From contig JAUDYN010000001.1 of assembly GCA_030407005.1 (NCBI GenBank), positions 2,728,001-2,792,000 of the forward strand: a stretch of 64,000 nt of DNA, read 5' to 3'. A program made the translations under genes and the position numbers. The notes beneath the pieces are model-generated. The model was not told where the DNA came from and made no database searches. It saw only the letters and a list, made by a program, of their open reading frames with translations. Below, piece after piece: positions 1 to 10,513 of this stretch (positions are counted from its first letter, which is position 1; the number at the start of each line of letters is the position of its first letter). The stretch is from Desarmillaria ectypa (taxonomy: Eukaryota; Basidiomycota; Agaricomycetes; Agaricales; Physalacriaceae).

Positions 1-303
1 ACTGATGATTCTTATAATGAATCGTATTTGGACATATTGTATACTTCTCTTCCATCGCACGGATGCAACTTCATGTTTTTATGATCAAAAGTTTATTTAT
101 CTGTTTCCGCATGTTACTGCTTCCTCCCATAGCGGACAAAGACTTATATTGTATAGCATAGCAATGAAAATTTTCATTTTGTCTGTCAAAGGCTCAGGAA
201 CGCACTTTACTTCCGACCCAATCAGAGTAACTAGGGCCCAATACGCCGCGGCAATATGTTACATATGGCTATAGAAGAAAACCTCCCGCGGGAGCAAAAA
301 ATT
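1..303. other. Intergenic, no gene seen
   Basis: AT-rich leading stretch before the first tRNA gene. There are open frames on both strands, but none shows splice sites, composition or similarity that I can recognise. An A-run at 296-303 is the Pol III terminator of the minus-strand tRNA that follows. Confidence 0.5.
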
Positions 304-385
304 CGTCACCTTAGAGATTCGAACTCTAGCGGGCAAAGCCCAACCGCTTAGCAGGCGATCCCGTTAACCACTCCGGCAAAGTGAC
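304..385 (-). tRNA. tRNA-Ser (GCU), copy 1
   Basis: 82-nt class II tRNA on the minus strand. The 7-bp acceptor stem closes (GTCACTT with AGGTGAC) and the discriminator base is G. There is a long variable arm as expected for Ser, a T-loop TTCGAAT, and the anticodon GCT in the context CTGCTAA. No intron is present. A T-run directly after the 3' end is the Pol III terminator. Only 8 nt separate its 5' end from the stop codon of the GPI18-like gene on the same strand, so it sits in that gene's 3' untranslated region. It is identical over all 82 nt to the copies at 5420 and 6927. Confidence 0.95.
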
Positions 386-393
386 CATATAAT

Positions 394-1480
394 TTATGCT
401 GGAGGTAGGAATGTCATCCACAGGACTACGGACGTAGTCCCCCACAACACACTCCAACTGACCCACAACTTTCCCCACACCTGGTGTTCCATGATGAGCC
501 ACGCAGCGGCCCAGTACGTAATAGGAAGAGATGCAGCAAGACGGAGGATTATTTGCGTGTGAGATGCGAAAAGAAGGGTAGCGGAGAGAATTAACGCGTG
601 AATGGCATGTGGAACAAGTGATGAAGTGAACGAACCCTTGAGAATGTGAGTGGAGTAGACCGTGAGGAGCAGAAGAGGCGGTGCAGCAATGAGAAAGTTT
701 GGGAGCTGCTGGAATGACCAGTAGTTGAAGAGACCGACGTTCCAGTACTTGGCCTGCACGTAAGGGTATATCAAAGGCACACTCTTGTTGCACCAATCAG
801 CTCCGGGACAGAGTGCGAGGTATGCGGAAAAGTTTTGGTATATGAATGGAGAGAGAATTACTGCTGTGAGCAATGCGCTTAAATGCAATTTTCCTGGACC
901 AAGTCCCCACAAAATGTATCCGGCGAGAAAAATGCTGTTAGACCGGAAAAATCCTGCCAAGGTGAAGCATACAGTCGCATGGTAGAATTCCTTGGTCGTA
1001 CAATACAGCAGACCTAGGAACCGTGAGAATCACGCCGTTCGACGGCAGCAACAACATACCTTTGTAAGCAAAATAAGTGAAAAAAGGCTCTGCATAAGGT
1101 GCAAGACGAAAAGTAACTGGGCTGCTGGGGAGAAGGGAGAGCAACGTCGCGAGAAAGGCCAAGGACGGTATACGAAGGTGGTGTTTGGAAAGGCGGTAGA
1201 GGGTGACGGAAGTATCGCAGGCAATGGCGGTCATGAGCATGTGCCATTGGATGCTGTCAGGCACAATCCGCCGAATTACAAAGGGCAGCCCCGGAAAAAA
1301 AGCCCATTCGTGCTCGTACACGTATCCCTCCCTTGCAATATGCAAAAAATGAAATGCATCCCAGCGCAGCCATGAATTTACGGGCGATGCATCAAACAGC
1401 GGCAGGTAGGAGGCGAGGAAAGCAAGCAAACTCGTGAGCAGACGAGCAGCGACGGTGAGCAAGATGATGGTCGTTTCCAT
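394..1480 (-). CDS. GPI18: GPI mannosyltransferase 2 (PIG-V/Gpi18)
   Basis: Predicted ER-membrane enzyme that adds the second mannose to the GPI anchor precursor. Exon 1 is 1480-1060 and exon 2 is 1013-394; the 46-nt intron (1014-1059) has donor GTATGT and acceptor CCTAG. This gives 346 residues. Family marks are the luminal motif RWDAFHFLHIAREGYVYEHE near residues 39-58, AFFPGLP just after it, PYAEPFF near residue 125, and a multi-spanning hydrophobic remainder ending in WMTFLPPA, which resembles the usual NFLPW-type C-terminus. It is somewhat shorter than yeast Gpi18 (433 residues). It is head to head with the STE3-like gene (139 bp between ATGs). I am confident of the family; the exact start is less certain. 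Confidence 0.88.
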
Positions 1481-1619
1481 GGGCTAAGCTGTTCATCGGC
1501 CCGACTTCCGGTAGAAATTTCAACTTGGGGTTAAAAATAGGTCTACAAAATACAAAGGACTCGCCGATTCCAGTATAAAGACTCAAAGAAATGCATACCC
1601 CCTCCTTATTCTTTCCCCC

Positions 1620-3067
1620 ATGTCTTCCTTGAACACGGCTTTTGCTGTTTTTTCCGTGGTCCTTTTCCTTCTTGTACTTGTTCCTACTCCATGCCATGCT
1701 CAGCCATGGAATCTCGGCACCCTCTTCTTCATCTTTTGGTTAGCTTCTAGCTTGATCATTCTTTTCATCGACTCCGTTGGCGCTACTGCTGCCGATTGGT
1801 GTGACTTCAGCTTGCGCATTCTGATTGCTTCATCCGTGGGCATACCCACTTCTCTCATGACCATTACTCGTCGTATCTGGTGCATCTCCCAGCTCGATGG
1901 CCCACTGCAGTCATCACAAGTTAGTACAGTGTTTTTTTCTTCTTTGTGGAACGTTCTCATGATTCGTAAAGATGTCCTTCAGCGCAATATTAGACATTTT
2001 CCTCTGTGTCATAATACCTGTTTCTGGTACCCTGACACGTAGGTCCACCACCCTAGCACTGTGGCGCTCCCCTGAATTTGAGATTTGTCATAGAATACGC
2101 CGCCCAAGCCCATCGATTCGACATATTCCTCGATGCTGGCTGTCTACCATTTACTTACGATGTCGCCCTTTCCATCACGTTCGTTAACGCGCCCAGCCTC
2201 ACTCTCTCCCTCATCACTGTCGGGTTTTCTGTTGCCTCTCTCGGTACATACAAATATCTCAGACCTGTTTCTCACAAATACTCCCCTCTTGCCGACCCGT
2301 CATTTCCAGCACTTTCTCCCCAGCGCTATGTCCGCCTTCTTGTCCTTTCTATCGTCGTGTCGGTTTTCAACGTCGCGTACCATGTCACCATGATTTTCCT
2401 ACAAGCCACCGAGCGACGAATTGAGGCACATCTCGAGGGTATCAGTGATTCCGAGCGTTCAACAGTGAACACATATCCTGCCTCGGTCTGGCGCTCCGTA
2501 CCGCGTACTGCTTTCGATGTCGAGGGCAATAGGTGGATGTTTCTCATCATTGGGCTAGCTTTCCTCGCCTTACTTGGTACGGGTGAAGACGTGTGGAAAC
2601 CTTATCATTGTCTCTTTGCTGCCGTTCCGAAATCAAGTCCCAAGTTAAAATTAGATGTCTTTGCCTTCGCCAAGAGGTATATTTCCGCGATCGCCCAAGT
2701 TCTATAGAGAAATTGATTGATTCACAGGAAACAGACGGCCCTAGAGCCCGAAAAAATCGGACTGCATACTATGGGAACAATCCTCCGGCCGTCCAGAAGG
2801 ACGCTTGCATTTCAATATGACAAAATGTCTTTCAAGGATGTCGGTGGACTGTTGCTAAATGCCGAGGAGGCGCCTGCGCTCCCGCCGTCAGAGACAGGGG
2901 TCACGAGGCTGACTCGACCGCCAAAAGCGCGAACATATGTCCGCGATAAACCCCTACCATCCCCCGAGCCCCTCGTCCACCCAGACAATCGGGGGAAAAC
3001 GTTTGTTCTTCCTTCAGATTCCTTCCTTGAGCTAGCAAGTCCCAAGGAGGCAAGCCATCTCCCCTGA
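1620..3067 (+). CDS. STE3-type mating pheromone receptor
   Basis: Seven-helix G-protein coupled receptor of the fungal STE3 class, which detects farnesylated peptide pheromones. Exon 1 (1620-1919) carries TM1-2 with the WCDFSLRI...GIPTSLMTITRR region. Exon 2 starts at 1972 (DIFLCVIIPV). A later exon carries YAAQAHRFDIFLDAGCLPFT, typical of the TM3/extracellular segment, then TM4-7 to GEDVWKPYHC. The last exon (2728-3067, after intron 2677-2727) is a cytoplasmic tail of about 110 residues. The TM3 junction near 2027-2093 is awkward: the acceptor that fits the family alignment (2082) puts the frame out, while the in-frame acceptor (2093) loses about four TM3 residues. I found no CaaX-type pheromone gene nearby, so this may be a non-mating-type receptor. 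Confidence 0.82.
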
Positions 3068-3648
3068 TACCTTGTTAGATACTGTCTGTGCAATTTATAC
3101 TATACAATCATTAATATGTATTCATCGAACTTCCGTATCGCCATGGGTCATCGCCATCTTAGCTGTACGTTTGCGGCCGTCAGCGACATACGTGCTCCCA
3201 AGCTGTCCGGGGGTGTCAATTCAATCCTCGGTTTCCCCTGTCGTTTTGCCTCCGCCATCTCGACGGAACTTGACTCGTTCCCCTCCTCTAGTTACCTTCA
3301 TCATATCCATTGAAATCGAGGGTAAGACATTGGCGTCGGACGGGATCTATTTTCTAGAAAATCTAAATGAAAACTATCGCCTGAAAATCTGAAGCATGTG
3401 CTTCGCCGAGAGGATCCAAGTTTGAAGTTAAACGTTCAAACGTTCAACCGTGGAGTTGAGACATGGTTGGCCCCCGGCCTGAAAAGTCGCTGGATAATAA
3501 TGCTCCATTACGAACTGCCAATTGTAGCAAGGCAGGATTTGCATGACTAGGCAAGCCTCGGTAGAGCAGAAGTGGATCGAGACCAAACCTCGCCCAACTT
3601 TGCATCTACATTCTACAGAAAGAACCAATAATAATAAACCTTCAGAAA
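3068..3648. other. Intergenic, no gene seen
   Basis: The 3' flank of the receptor gene. I looked for short frames ending in a farnesylation motif (Cys-a-a-X-stop) on both strands and saw no convincing one. The open frames here have no supporting splice signals. Confidence 0.4.
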
Positions 3649-3876
3649 ATGGCTATTGTGGAGGAGCGCCTGTCAGGTTTCCGACCCAGGCCAGATATGG
3701 CTGAAAACCGCTGTCCGATCCATCTCATGAATATTTGTGATAATTGGTCTGACATTCGCTCCGATGCTCACAAGGAAATTAAGATGTTAGTCTCCTTTGC
3801 TGGTACTAAACGTACATACACCCAGATATTACTGATCACATTCACTACACTCAAGATGAAGATGAAGGAGATATAG
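3649..3876 (+). CDS. Possible small hypothetical protein
   Basis: Weak candidate. An ATG in fair context opens a frame with protein-like composition (MAIVEERLSGFRPRPDMAEN and on to SDAHKEIK). A plausible intron follows: donor GTTAGT at 3786, branch TACTAAAC, acceptor CCCAG at 3825. Splicing it ends the frame at once; leaving it in gives 75 residues. A second frame just after the acceptor (ITDHIHYTQDEDEGDIDCLF) also looks protein-like but is out of phase. It converges on, and overlaps by a few bases, the peroxin gene on the other strand. I do not recognise it, and it could be 3' UTR. Confidence 0.2.
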   Translation: MAIVEERLSGFRPRPDMAENRCPIHLMNICDNWSDIRSDAHKEIKMLVSFAGTKRTYTQILLITFTTLKMKMKEI

Positions 3877-5342
3877 ACTGCCTGTTCAGAGCATTTTTCA
3901 ATCTCTGCCGTAGAGGGTTGCCTCTATCATTATCCACACTGCTTTCTCGGGAATGACTTGTGCTGCTCTGCAGAGTTTGCCGTTCTATACCGGCGTCGCC
4001 GGCCCCGACGACTTCGACGGTCTCGATAACGATTGCTACGCGTGTCCAACGTCTGTATCGTGTATACTGAAATACCAGAGGTATTAGAGAATGGAGCAAA
4101 CCGGCAAACATTTACATACCTTCCCAATGCCACCCTTTGCCGAACGATTTTCCCACTTATTATCACCATACACCCAACCGTCTGGGTCTGTCTCTGAGTC
4201 TTCATCAGTATTGTCGCGTTCGTCATCCTCCTGTGCTTCCTCTCCAGATTCACCAGCGTTCTGCGATTCTCTCATCTTACCATCTACTTTGGCCAGCTGG
4301 CTCTCCCCTGGGCCTTCCCCTTTGGGAGTGGGTAGTGGTTTTTCAACTCTAACAACAGCTGAACCCTCCCGCCGGACACATACCCTCCATTCCGCCTCTT
4401 CCCATGCCCACTTGGCGGTCCGCTTCTGCCGACCGCCTTTGCCATCTCCCACATACACTACGCTGTCACCGGGGAGCGTCATTGCGCTTGGTGGAGGAAC
4501 CGCCTGTAAAGATGCAGAACACCATGACGGACGTTCGCTCGGGAGCAGTGCAGCAGTCCAATCGAGCCCCATCCACCATCGCTGATTCTCGTAAATCGTG
4601 AATAAAAATCGGGCCGAATTGTGTTCATGTTCGATCGTGAGATCTCTGGTGCTGACTGTAGGGGCGGGGAGCGGTCGACCAGAAAGCCTGGACCATGCTC
4701 GGTAGACACTCCACCGGAACCATGCACTTTTCCAGAGTGTTGTGCGTAGAGCTTGGATCCATGGAGCGCGCCAGGAAAGCACTATAGTGCCTGCAATACC
4801 GAAGAGGACGCGCAGGGAAACACAGTGCGTAATGACAAGGTATGGGATGTACAAGATGGCGCATACGCGGACTAGGACAGAAAGAGAGCTCTCATTGAGT
4901 TCGAATGGAATGGATGGCAAGAGAGACTGTAGAACGACCAAATCTGTGATCGTTGCCTGAAGATTTTGTTCGGTAACTGGAGGAGAACTGGACGCCCGTC
5001 GTGGTGTTGTCCATTTCGACACAAAATACACGAACAGAAACGTTGCAGGAAGGAGATATCTAATGCGCGTCAGTCAAAAAGCAAGAATAGAATAGAATGA
5101 GGGGCGACGTACTGCACAGTGACCTCCAGCAGTAAACAAAGTGCCCACCAGGCAGCGATAGCAAGCCAGCTGTCGTACCAGGATGATGACCAGCTGGTGA
5201 CCTCAGCGAGTTGCCTCAAGGCTGATATATGTGGACCGAGACGAATGAGGGCAGCGGTGAGCTGATAGGGAACTGAACTGAGAAAATCCAGCAAAACGGG
5301 GGCTGCAGCATTGCCTGGCTGGACTGGATCCTGCGTAGCCAT
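3851..5342 (-). CDS. Pex28-32-type peroxisomal membrane peroxin with dysferlin domain
   Basis: Integral membrane protein of the Pex24/Pex28-32 family, which controls peroxisome number and size and ER-peroxisome contacts. Three exons (5342-5113, 5059-4120, 4066-3851) with 53-nt introns give 461 residues. The N-terminal third holds hydrophobic segments (WLAIAAWWALCLLLEV; YLLPATFLFVYF; LYIPYLVITHCVSLRVLFGI). The C-terminal half is the split dysferlin region: FTIYENQRWWMGLDWT, PSWC, and after an acidic linker DGWVYGDNKW followed across the last intron by GKYTRYRRWTR. ATG 5342 is chosen because no ATG precedes it in frame (the open frame above begins with GTG) and it has A at -3. Yeast has several paralogues and I cannot tell which one this matches. 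Confidence 0.85.
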
Positions 5343-5419
5343 TCTGACTTGGTGTAAGTTACTCAGGCCCAGCGCAGCCACCCGGACAGTCGGTCCGGAG
5401 AACCAAGACGAAAAAAATT

Positions 5420-5501
5420 CGTCACCTTAGAGATTCGAACTCTAGCGGGCAAAGCCCAACCGCTTAGCAGGCGATCCCGTTAACCACTCCGGCAAAGTGA
5501 C
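5420..5501 (-). tRNA. tRNA-Ser (GCU), copy 2
   Basis: Base-for-base identical to the copy at 304-385 (82 nt, anticodon GCT, long variable arm). The 3' side runs into A-runs on the plus strand, i.e. a T-rich Pol III terminator on the minus strand. It lies in the divergent intergenic space between the peroxin (ATG 5342, minus) and the isoaspartyl peptidase (ATG 5623, plus), so it occupies most of what would be their shared promoter. Confidence 0.95.
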
Positions 5502-5622
5502 ATGGCGAAAGGTTTTAAAAAGCGTTTTTATTATTAGTTAAACTTACTGTGGAATATTATTTATCTTGCCGTAGGCAGTTTCCCTATCCTAATGAGGAGT
5601 TTTGCCTTGACACTTTACACTC

Positions 5623-6885
5623 ATGTCCTCAGAGAAACCAACCTTCAATGTGACCTCCAAATTCGTCCTTGTCATCCATGGGGGTGCTGGAATCATGTCT
5701 AGAGTGAATTCAACACCCGAGAAAGAAGCAGCATATCATGCAGGTCTTCGTGCCGCTCTGGAGGCTGGCTATCAAGTCCTGAGAGATAGCGGCGAAGCAA
5801 TGGACGCCGCCGTCGCCGCCGTCAGTGTGCTCGAAGGCATGTGTTCCCTTTTATACCTGTCAGATATTATACAATGATTGGTATCGTAGACAATGTCCTG
5901 TTCAACGCTGGCAAAGGTGCCGTTTTTACCACCGCGGGACAGAATGAACTCGAGGCATCTCTCATGCTCTCAAGACCACCTTCCACTCATCCCGAAATTT
6001 CGGCAACGCGCCGTGGACTGGGACTTACACTTTTAACGCGTATTCGGAATCCTTCCCAGCTTGTGAGATCCCTGTACCTGTCTCATTCCAAAGTTCCCCA
6101 TGTCTTTCTGTCTGCTATGCACGCTGAGGAACTTGCAGTCCAACAAGGCTTCGAGCTCGTTGACGCGTCATACTTCTTCAGCCTCAAACGTTGGAAAGAG
6201 CATCGAGAAGGATTGGGACTACCCGTTCTACCTCTCCCACCCGGGGTTGAAATAGGCGGAGTTGACGATGTCATGGGTATGAATCCGAAGGGTACTGTCG
6301 GCGCCGTAGCCCTCGATGTCAGGGGATGCATTGCTGCCGTGACGTCTACCGGTGGTCGGACCAATAAGCTCCCAGGAAGAATTGGCGATACTCCACACAT
6401 GGGGTCTGGGTTCTGGGTTGATGAATGGCCCGTAAAGGGATGGATACGCCGCGAGTGGAACAAACTATGGAGAGGCAAGGAAACGCAGGCGCTAGGAATA
6501 TCGGGGACAGGTGATGGCGATGTCAGTGAACTTTCTTGACTTGTACTTTGGGATTCTGATTTGTCAAACCATGCAGTACTTCATCAGGCACGCGGCGGCG
6601 GCGACAATGTGTCATAGAGTCAAATTCTTGGGGGAGGACCTAGACAGCGCTGCTCGGCATACAGTAGAAGATTTGTTGAAGGATGGTGGTACGGGAGGTA
6701 TCATTGCCTTGGATATCGACGGCAACGGTACGTGTCCTCCTGTCTTTCACCATCTATATAATACAGGCTTATCGATCCTTGTTATAGTCGCAATGGCGTT
6801 AAACTGCGAAGGCATGTATCGTGGAGTTATCAGGGAGGATGGTGTGTCCAAGACGGCGATCTTCAGTGATGATGAATTGCATTAG
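5623..6885 (+). CDS. Isoaspartyl peptidase / L-asparaginase (Ntn hydrolase)
   Basis: Threonine-type N-terminal-nucleophile hydrolase that cleaves isoaspartyl dipeptides or asparagine and matures by self-cleavage before the catalytic Thr. Four exons (5623-5836, 5890-6521, 6577-6727, 6788-6885) give 364 residues. Visible marks are VIHGGAGI near the start, VLEDNVLFNAGKGAVFT across intron 1, the cleavage/catalytic segment NPKGTVGAVALD (Thr before VGAVALD), the binding segment TSTGGRTNKLPGRIGDTP, then GTGDGD and YFIRHAAA. Intron 1 (5837-5889) begins with GC rather than GT; the GC donor is forced because it alone restores the VLEDNVLFNAG reading frame. A tRNA-Ser gene lies on each side. Confidence 0.92.
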
Positions 6886-6926
6886 ATATTTAGAATAGTA
6901 CATTATACAGTCCCTCCTTTGTTATG

Positions 6927-7008
6927 GTCACTTTGCCGGAGTGGTTAACGGGATCGCCTGCTAAGCGGTTGGGCTTTGCCCGCTAGAGTTCGAATCTCTA
7001 AGGTGACG
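6927..7008 (+). tRNA. tRNA-Ser (GCU), copy 3
   Basis: Identical to copies 1 and 2 but on the plus strand; starts 42 nt after the stop of the isoaspartyl peptidase gene and is followed by a run of seven T. Together with copy 2 it forms a perfect 82-bp inverted repeat about 1.4 kb apart that brackets the peptidase gene. Confidence 0.95.
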
Positions 7009-7107
7009 AATTTTTTTAAAACTTTTCTGCGATTACTTTAATTGTCAAATCCCCCAGGGCTAATAAGGTGCCGCATTAGAGGATTACCTTTTTTGCTTTT
7101 GCCCATT

Positions 7108-8384
7108 ATGAGCTCCGCCAAGTACGCGAATCTTCCAGATATCGTTCGTTCTTTTTCATCTTGCCTCATCCCAGATGCTCATCTGACGTAGGACACAGCG
7201 CCTGATGTGTACGAAACGGAGGATGTGCCCGCATTGGAACAAGGGAACGTCAGTACATACCCATGTCCACATCGATGGCTGCCGACTGATACCGTTGTAG
7301 AAGGGCGACGGTAGTGATGAGGAAACAGAGCGACCGCGTAAGCAACGGGAGGTTGGGAATGGGGAGGAACTAGATTCAAGCAGTCTGATTGCAATGGATG
7401 CCGCGAGCTTAAGATTCAGAAAGGCCGAACAGAGGAGAGGTATGCACCAATATTTCTTTCATCATCACACATTAATGCTACGTGGTAGAACGACTACGTA
7501 CTACGTATGAAGACAACGACGAACCCGCAAAGATGACTCTGAGCCATAGACTCCAGGCTGTACAGATTGAGCTTGGTGCGTTGGAGGCTGAAATGGCCGA
7601 TCCTACAAATCCCCAAGTGAGCAAGGAAAAGGATCCTGGGGAACTCATCCGTGGCATCGTCGACGTTCGGGACCGCCTTGAACATATCAAGAAGGGGAAG
7701 GGAGGGAGGGAGCGGTTAGTAGGTGCCGTACTTGAGGATCATGGCTTCAAAGAAATACAAGAAGGAGATACAAACATTGACGAGAAGGATGCGTCTGAAA
7801 AGCGGCCGTCTCTTGGACTCGTTGAGATGGACAAGAGGGTCGGGCAGCTCGAGAAGCTCGTCGGCTCATCGACGACCGCACTCGACGAACTCAGCCCGTT
7901 GCCTCCACCATTGGTCCCTCTTATTACACGTCTTAATGCGCAACTCACGCTCTTAACGCAGCCCAGACATATTGACTCTATCTCACGCCGACTTAAACTT
8001 CTTCTATCCGACCTGGACCGGACTGCAGCTCATTCGCATCGACGACAGGATTCTCAGCCAAACGCGGCAACGACGACTACTGCTGAACAGTTAGTACCCC
8101 TGTTGAATAGACTGGGGTCAAGTCTTCCTCAGATTCCGCATGTTTTGACCAGACTGAGGACACTGTCGGGATTACATGCCGCCGCTGGTGAGTTTAACGC
8201 GAGCTTGAAAGGGCTGGAGGAAGAACAGCGTCAGATAAGGGAGGGACTTGCTGAGCTTGAGGGCGCCATTGAGGGCGTGGAGAAGAGTTTGGAAGAAAAT
8301 GGAGGCGTCGTGAAAGGAAATGTCGAAGGTTTGGAGGACAGAATGAACAAATTGTTCAAACGTCTGGATGAAATCCAAGCATGA
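7108..8384 (+). CDS. Dynactin subunit 2 (dynamitin/p50)
   Basis: Coiled-coil subunit of the dynactin shoulder, which couples dynein to cargo on microtubules. Four exons (7108-7143, 7192-7248, 7301-7439, 7489-8384) give 375 residues. The short first exons encode the family N-terminus: MSSAKYANLPDI, then DTAPDVYETEDVP (compare PDVYET in animal dynamitin), then ELDSSSLIAMDAASLRFRKA. The last exon is mostly helical and coiled coil with LTLLTQPRHIDSISRRLKLL and a C-terminal heptad region (LEGAIEGVEKSLEENGG). The first three exons are too small to stand out as open frames and are recovered only by splicing. Same strand as the MED27-like gene downstream. Confidence 0.85.
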
Positions 8385-9373
8385 CAGAACTTTGACCGGG
8401 ACCCCAGTATTTTATTGTCATCTTGACATTTTTAGTGTTTCTTCTTGTCCTTTTTTCGATCTCAATCTTGACCCACCTTGCATTGTTCGCTCCTATGGTC
8501 CATAAATGATCCGTGAATTATTTAAATCGTAGATGGGCGCGATGAGCAGCAAGGTTCGTGTCTGACATGCACGGTGTGCCTCTCGCCGGAAAGAAAAATC
8601 ATGAGCGAGGTCCACTTTCATGAAACCTTTCTGTGATCTTCCTCCGACAGTGTCTAGATCGACTCTCTTGGTGGAATTCTGGTGGCAGTCCAGCCTGTCC
8701 AATCGGACTACCGAAAATTGAAAATTGACCTTGCTTTGTTCAAGCCTGGCATGGACCATGGATCAATGAGTGCCCGTTAGGGACATCAATTATATTAGAT
8801 GAGTTGAGTAAATACTCATATTGCCTGCAAAATTATACCAAATACATTGGGCAAAGTCGTCATGGTCATGGTCAGGTCCTTAGAGTGACGTTCTGAAACA
8901 TTTGCTGCGCAGATATCCCATGCCAATGGTCGATGGCGAGCTTCTTTTGCTGACCGTGCGGATGCGGGAACCTAGAATCTCAAGGAATATATGTTGTTCA
9001 CGGAAGTGATGAATTGTCGGAGATCGGAGAAAACAGTATCCTCCGTAAAGTCCTCTACATCACGTAGAGGTACCTTTCTTTAACATTGCACAACTAAAAT
9101 CAGATAGCGTTGTCAGGGTCATGGTCAGCGGGAGCTCTGGCATATCTTGTATTCTGATGCCAATTTTGAACAAAGCAACTTGAATTCGGGTGCTTTCCTG
9201 CTTCGCGGTCACTGTGGAATTTGAAAGATGGACCGTTGATATCAAGCTAGTAACAAAAGAATCGGCTAAAGAGATTGGTGGTGATGGCGAACTGTCAAGC
9301 TTTATTATTCTAAAGGTTTGCCTGGATGTGACAATGTGAATGTGTCGCATTATTTGTGTGTGTATGGCTAGAC
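8385..9373. other. Intergenic, about 1 kb, no gene seen
   Basis: Lies between the dynamitin stop and the MED27-like start. It holds a 7-bp inverted repeat with a 5-nt loop at 9052-9070 (CCTCTAC / GTAGAGG) and the phrase GTCATGGTCAG twice (near 8866 and 9119). Minus-strand open frames here have no splice support. Confidence 0.4.
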
Positions 9374-10230
9374 ATGACTTCCAACGTCGATGACCTTCAG
9401 AAAGAGATCTCGGCGCTGAAGGAACTTCAGGCACATGTGGGCAGGCTGCGAAAGGTTCCTCATGATCTGTTGAATGTGAATGCGAAGAAGGAGGTACGAC
9501 TGCAGGCAAAGCTGGAGGAGGTGCAAAAGGCCAAGGAAGCCGTGGAGAGCAGCCAGGTACAACAAGCATTAGAACGCGCGGCATCGAGTGAAAAGAAAGA
9601 CGGATCTGGGGTCGATGTGACGCGAGGCAGCATTAAACGAAGGTTAGCAGCACGTTGCTACGTAGATACTCTTAATTAATCCAGTCCAGGTCGAAGTCAC
9701 CGCAGCCATATGTCGCTGAAAAGAAGACAAAAAAGAGCATTTTCCCGGAGGGAACTGTGATTACCACGACCGAAGAACTCAAAGCATGGATACGGAGTTG
9801 GAATCGCGACCACAGTGGCAAAGTGCATCTCTGGCGCGCGAGGCAGGGCGACACTGGCGACGACATCGTGCGCGTCGTGATCCCCGATGTGCTCCAAGCA
9901 TATCTTTTCCTGGGCACTGGCCGACGCGACGAGCTGAGCGTCGAGGCCGTGACCGTTTTTGGACCGCGGGAAAAACGGGCGCCACACGCATCGTCTGCAT
10001 TCGACGTGTTCCGGTTGGTGACTGAACGGGTGAGCGGGATGGCGGCCCGGGCCGGAGGAGCGGGCGTGGCGGAGGTAGTGTCCGCGCTGGAGGCTTACAG
10101 AGGGTTGTTTGTTGCCCGCTGCGCTGTGTGCGGGCGGGTCTTGTCGGGGGAAGGACACGTGCCGCCGGTGAGCCTAATTTGGGTCGACGGGTGCTGGGAA
10201 TGCCGACATCTTACTTGTCATGGACATTAA
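9374..10230 (+). CDS. Mediator subunit 27-like protein
   Basis: Probable subunit of the Mediator coactivator (tail/upper module). Exons 9374-9642 and 9690-10230 (intron 47 nt, donor GTTAGC, acceptor TCCAG) give 269 residues. The N-terminus is a helical coiled coil (DDLQKEISALKELQAHVGRL; QAKLEEVQKAKEAVES). The middle has PEGTVITTTEELKAWIRSWN and DVLQAYLFLG. The C-terminus is a small Cys/His zinc-type end, CAVCGRVL...PPVSLIW...CWECRHLTCHGH, as in the Med27 C-terminal domain. The call rests on that C-terminal pattern and overall layout, so it is good but not certain. Confidence 0.68.
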
Positions 10231-10513
10231 ATATCCGAAAAATGTGGACAACGTAGCGGAAATCGAATATATCGGGCACATATACAAGGAATATTTTGAG
10301 CACAAAAGCATTCCAAAGTTGGTCTTGGAGTGGATGGACTCCTGGCACCTGTTATAGCGATCGGTGATCGACGCTAGCACGAGACGACAAATAGACCGGA
10401 AATAGAAATAAACAAGCGTCAATACCCCTATTCTGTACCGACTTTAAAGAATGGGGGAGGCTTTGGCTGGCATCGCTCCTGCCAGTGTCCGCCTCCCTTT
10501 CTTCCCGACCACC

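Noticed and set aside
8493..8759. 88-codon minus-strand frame after dynamitin
   Set aside because: No domain, no good start context, no neighbours in phase; treated as chance.
9052..9070. Inverted repeat CCTCTAC-N5-GTAGAGG
   Set aside because: Short, expected by chance at this scale, no T-run or other context for a terminator or operator.
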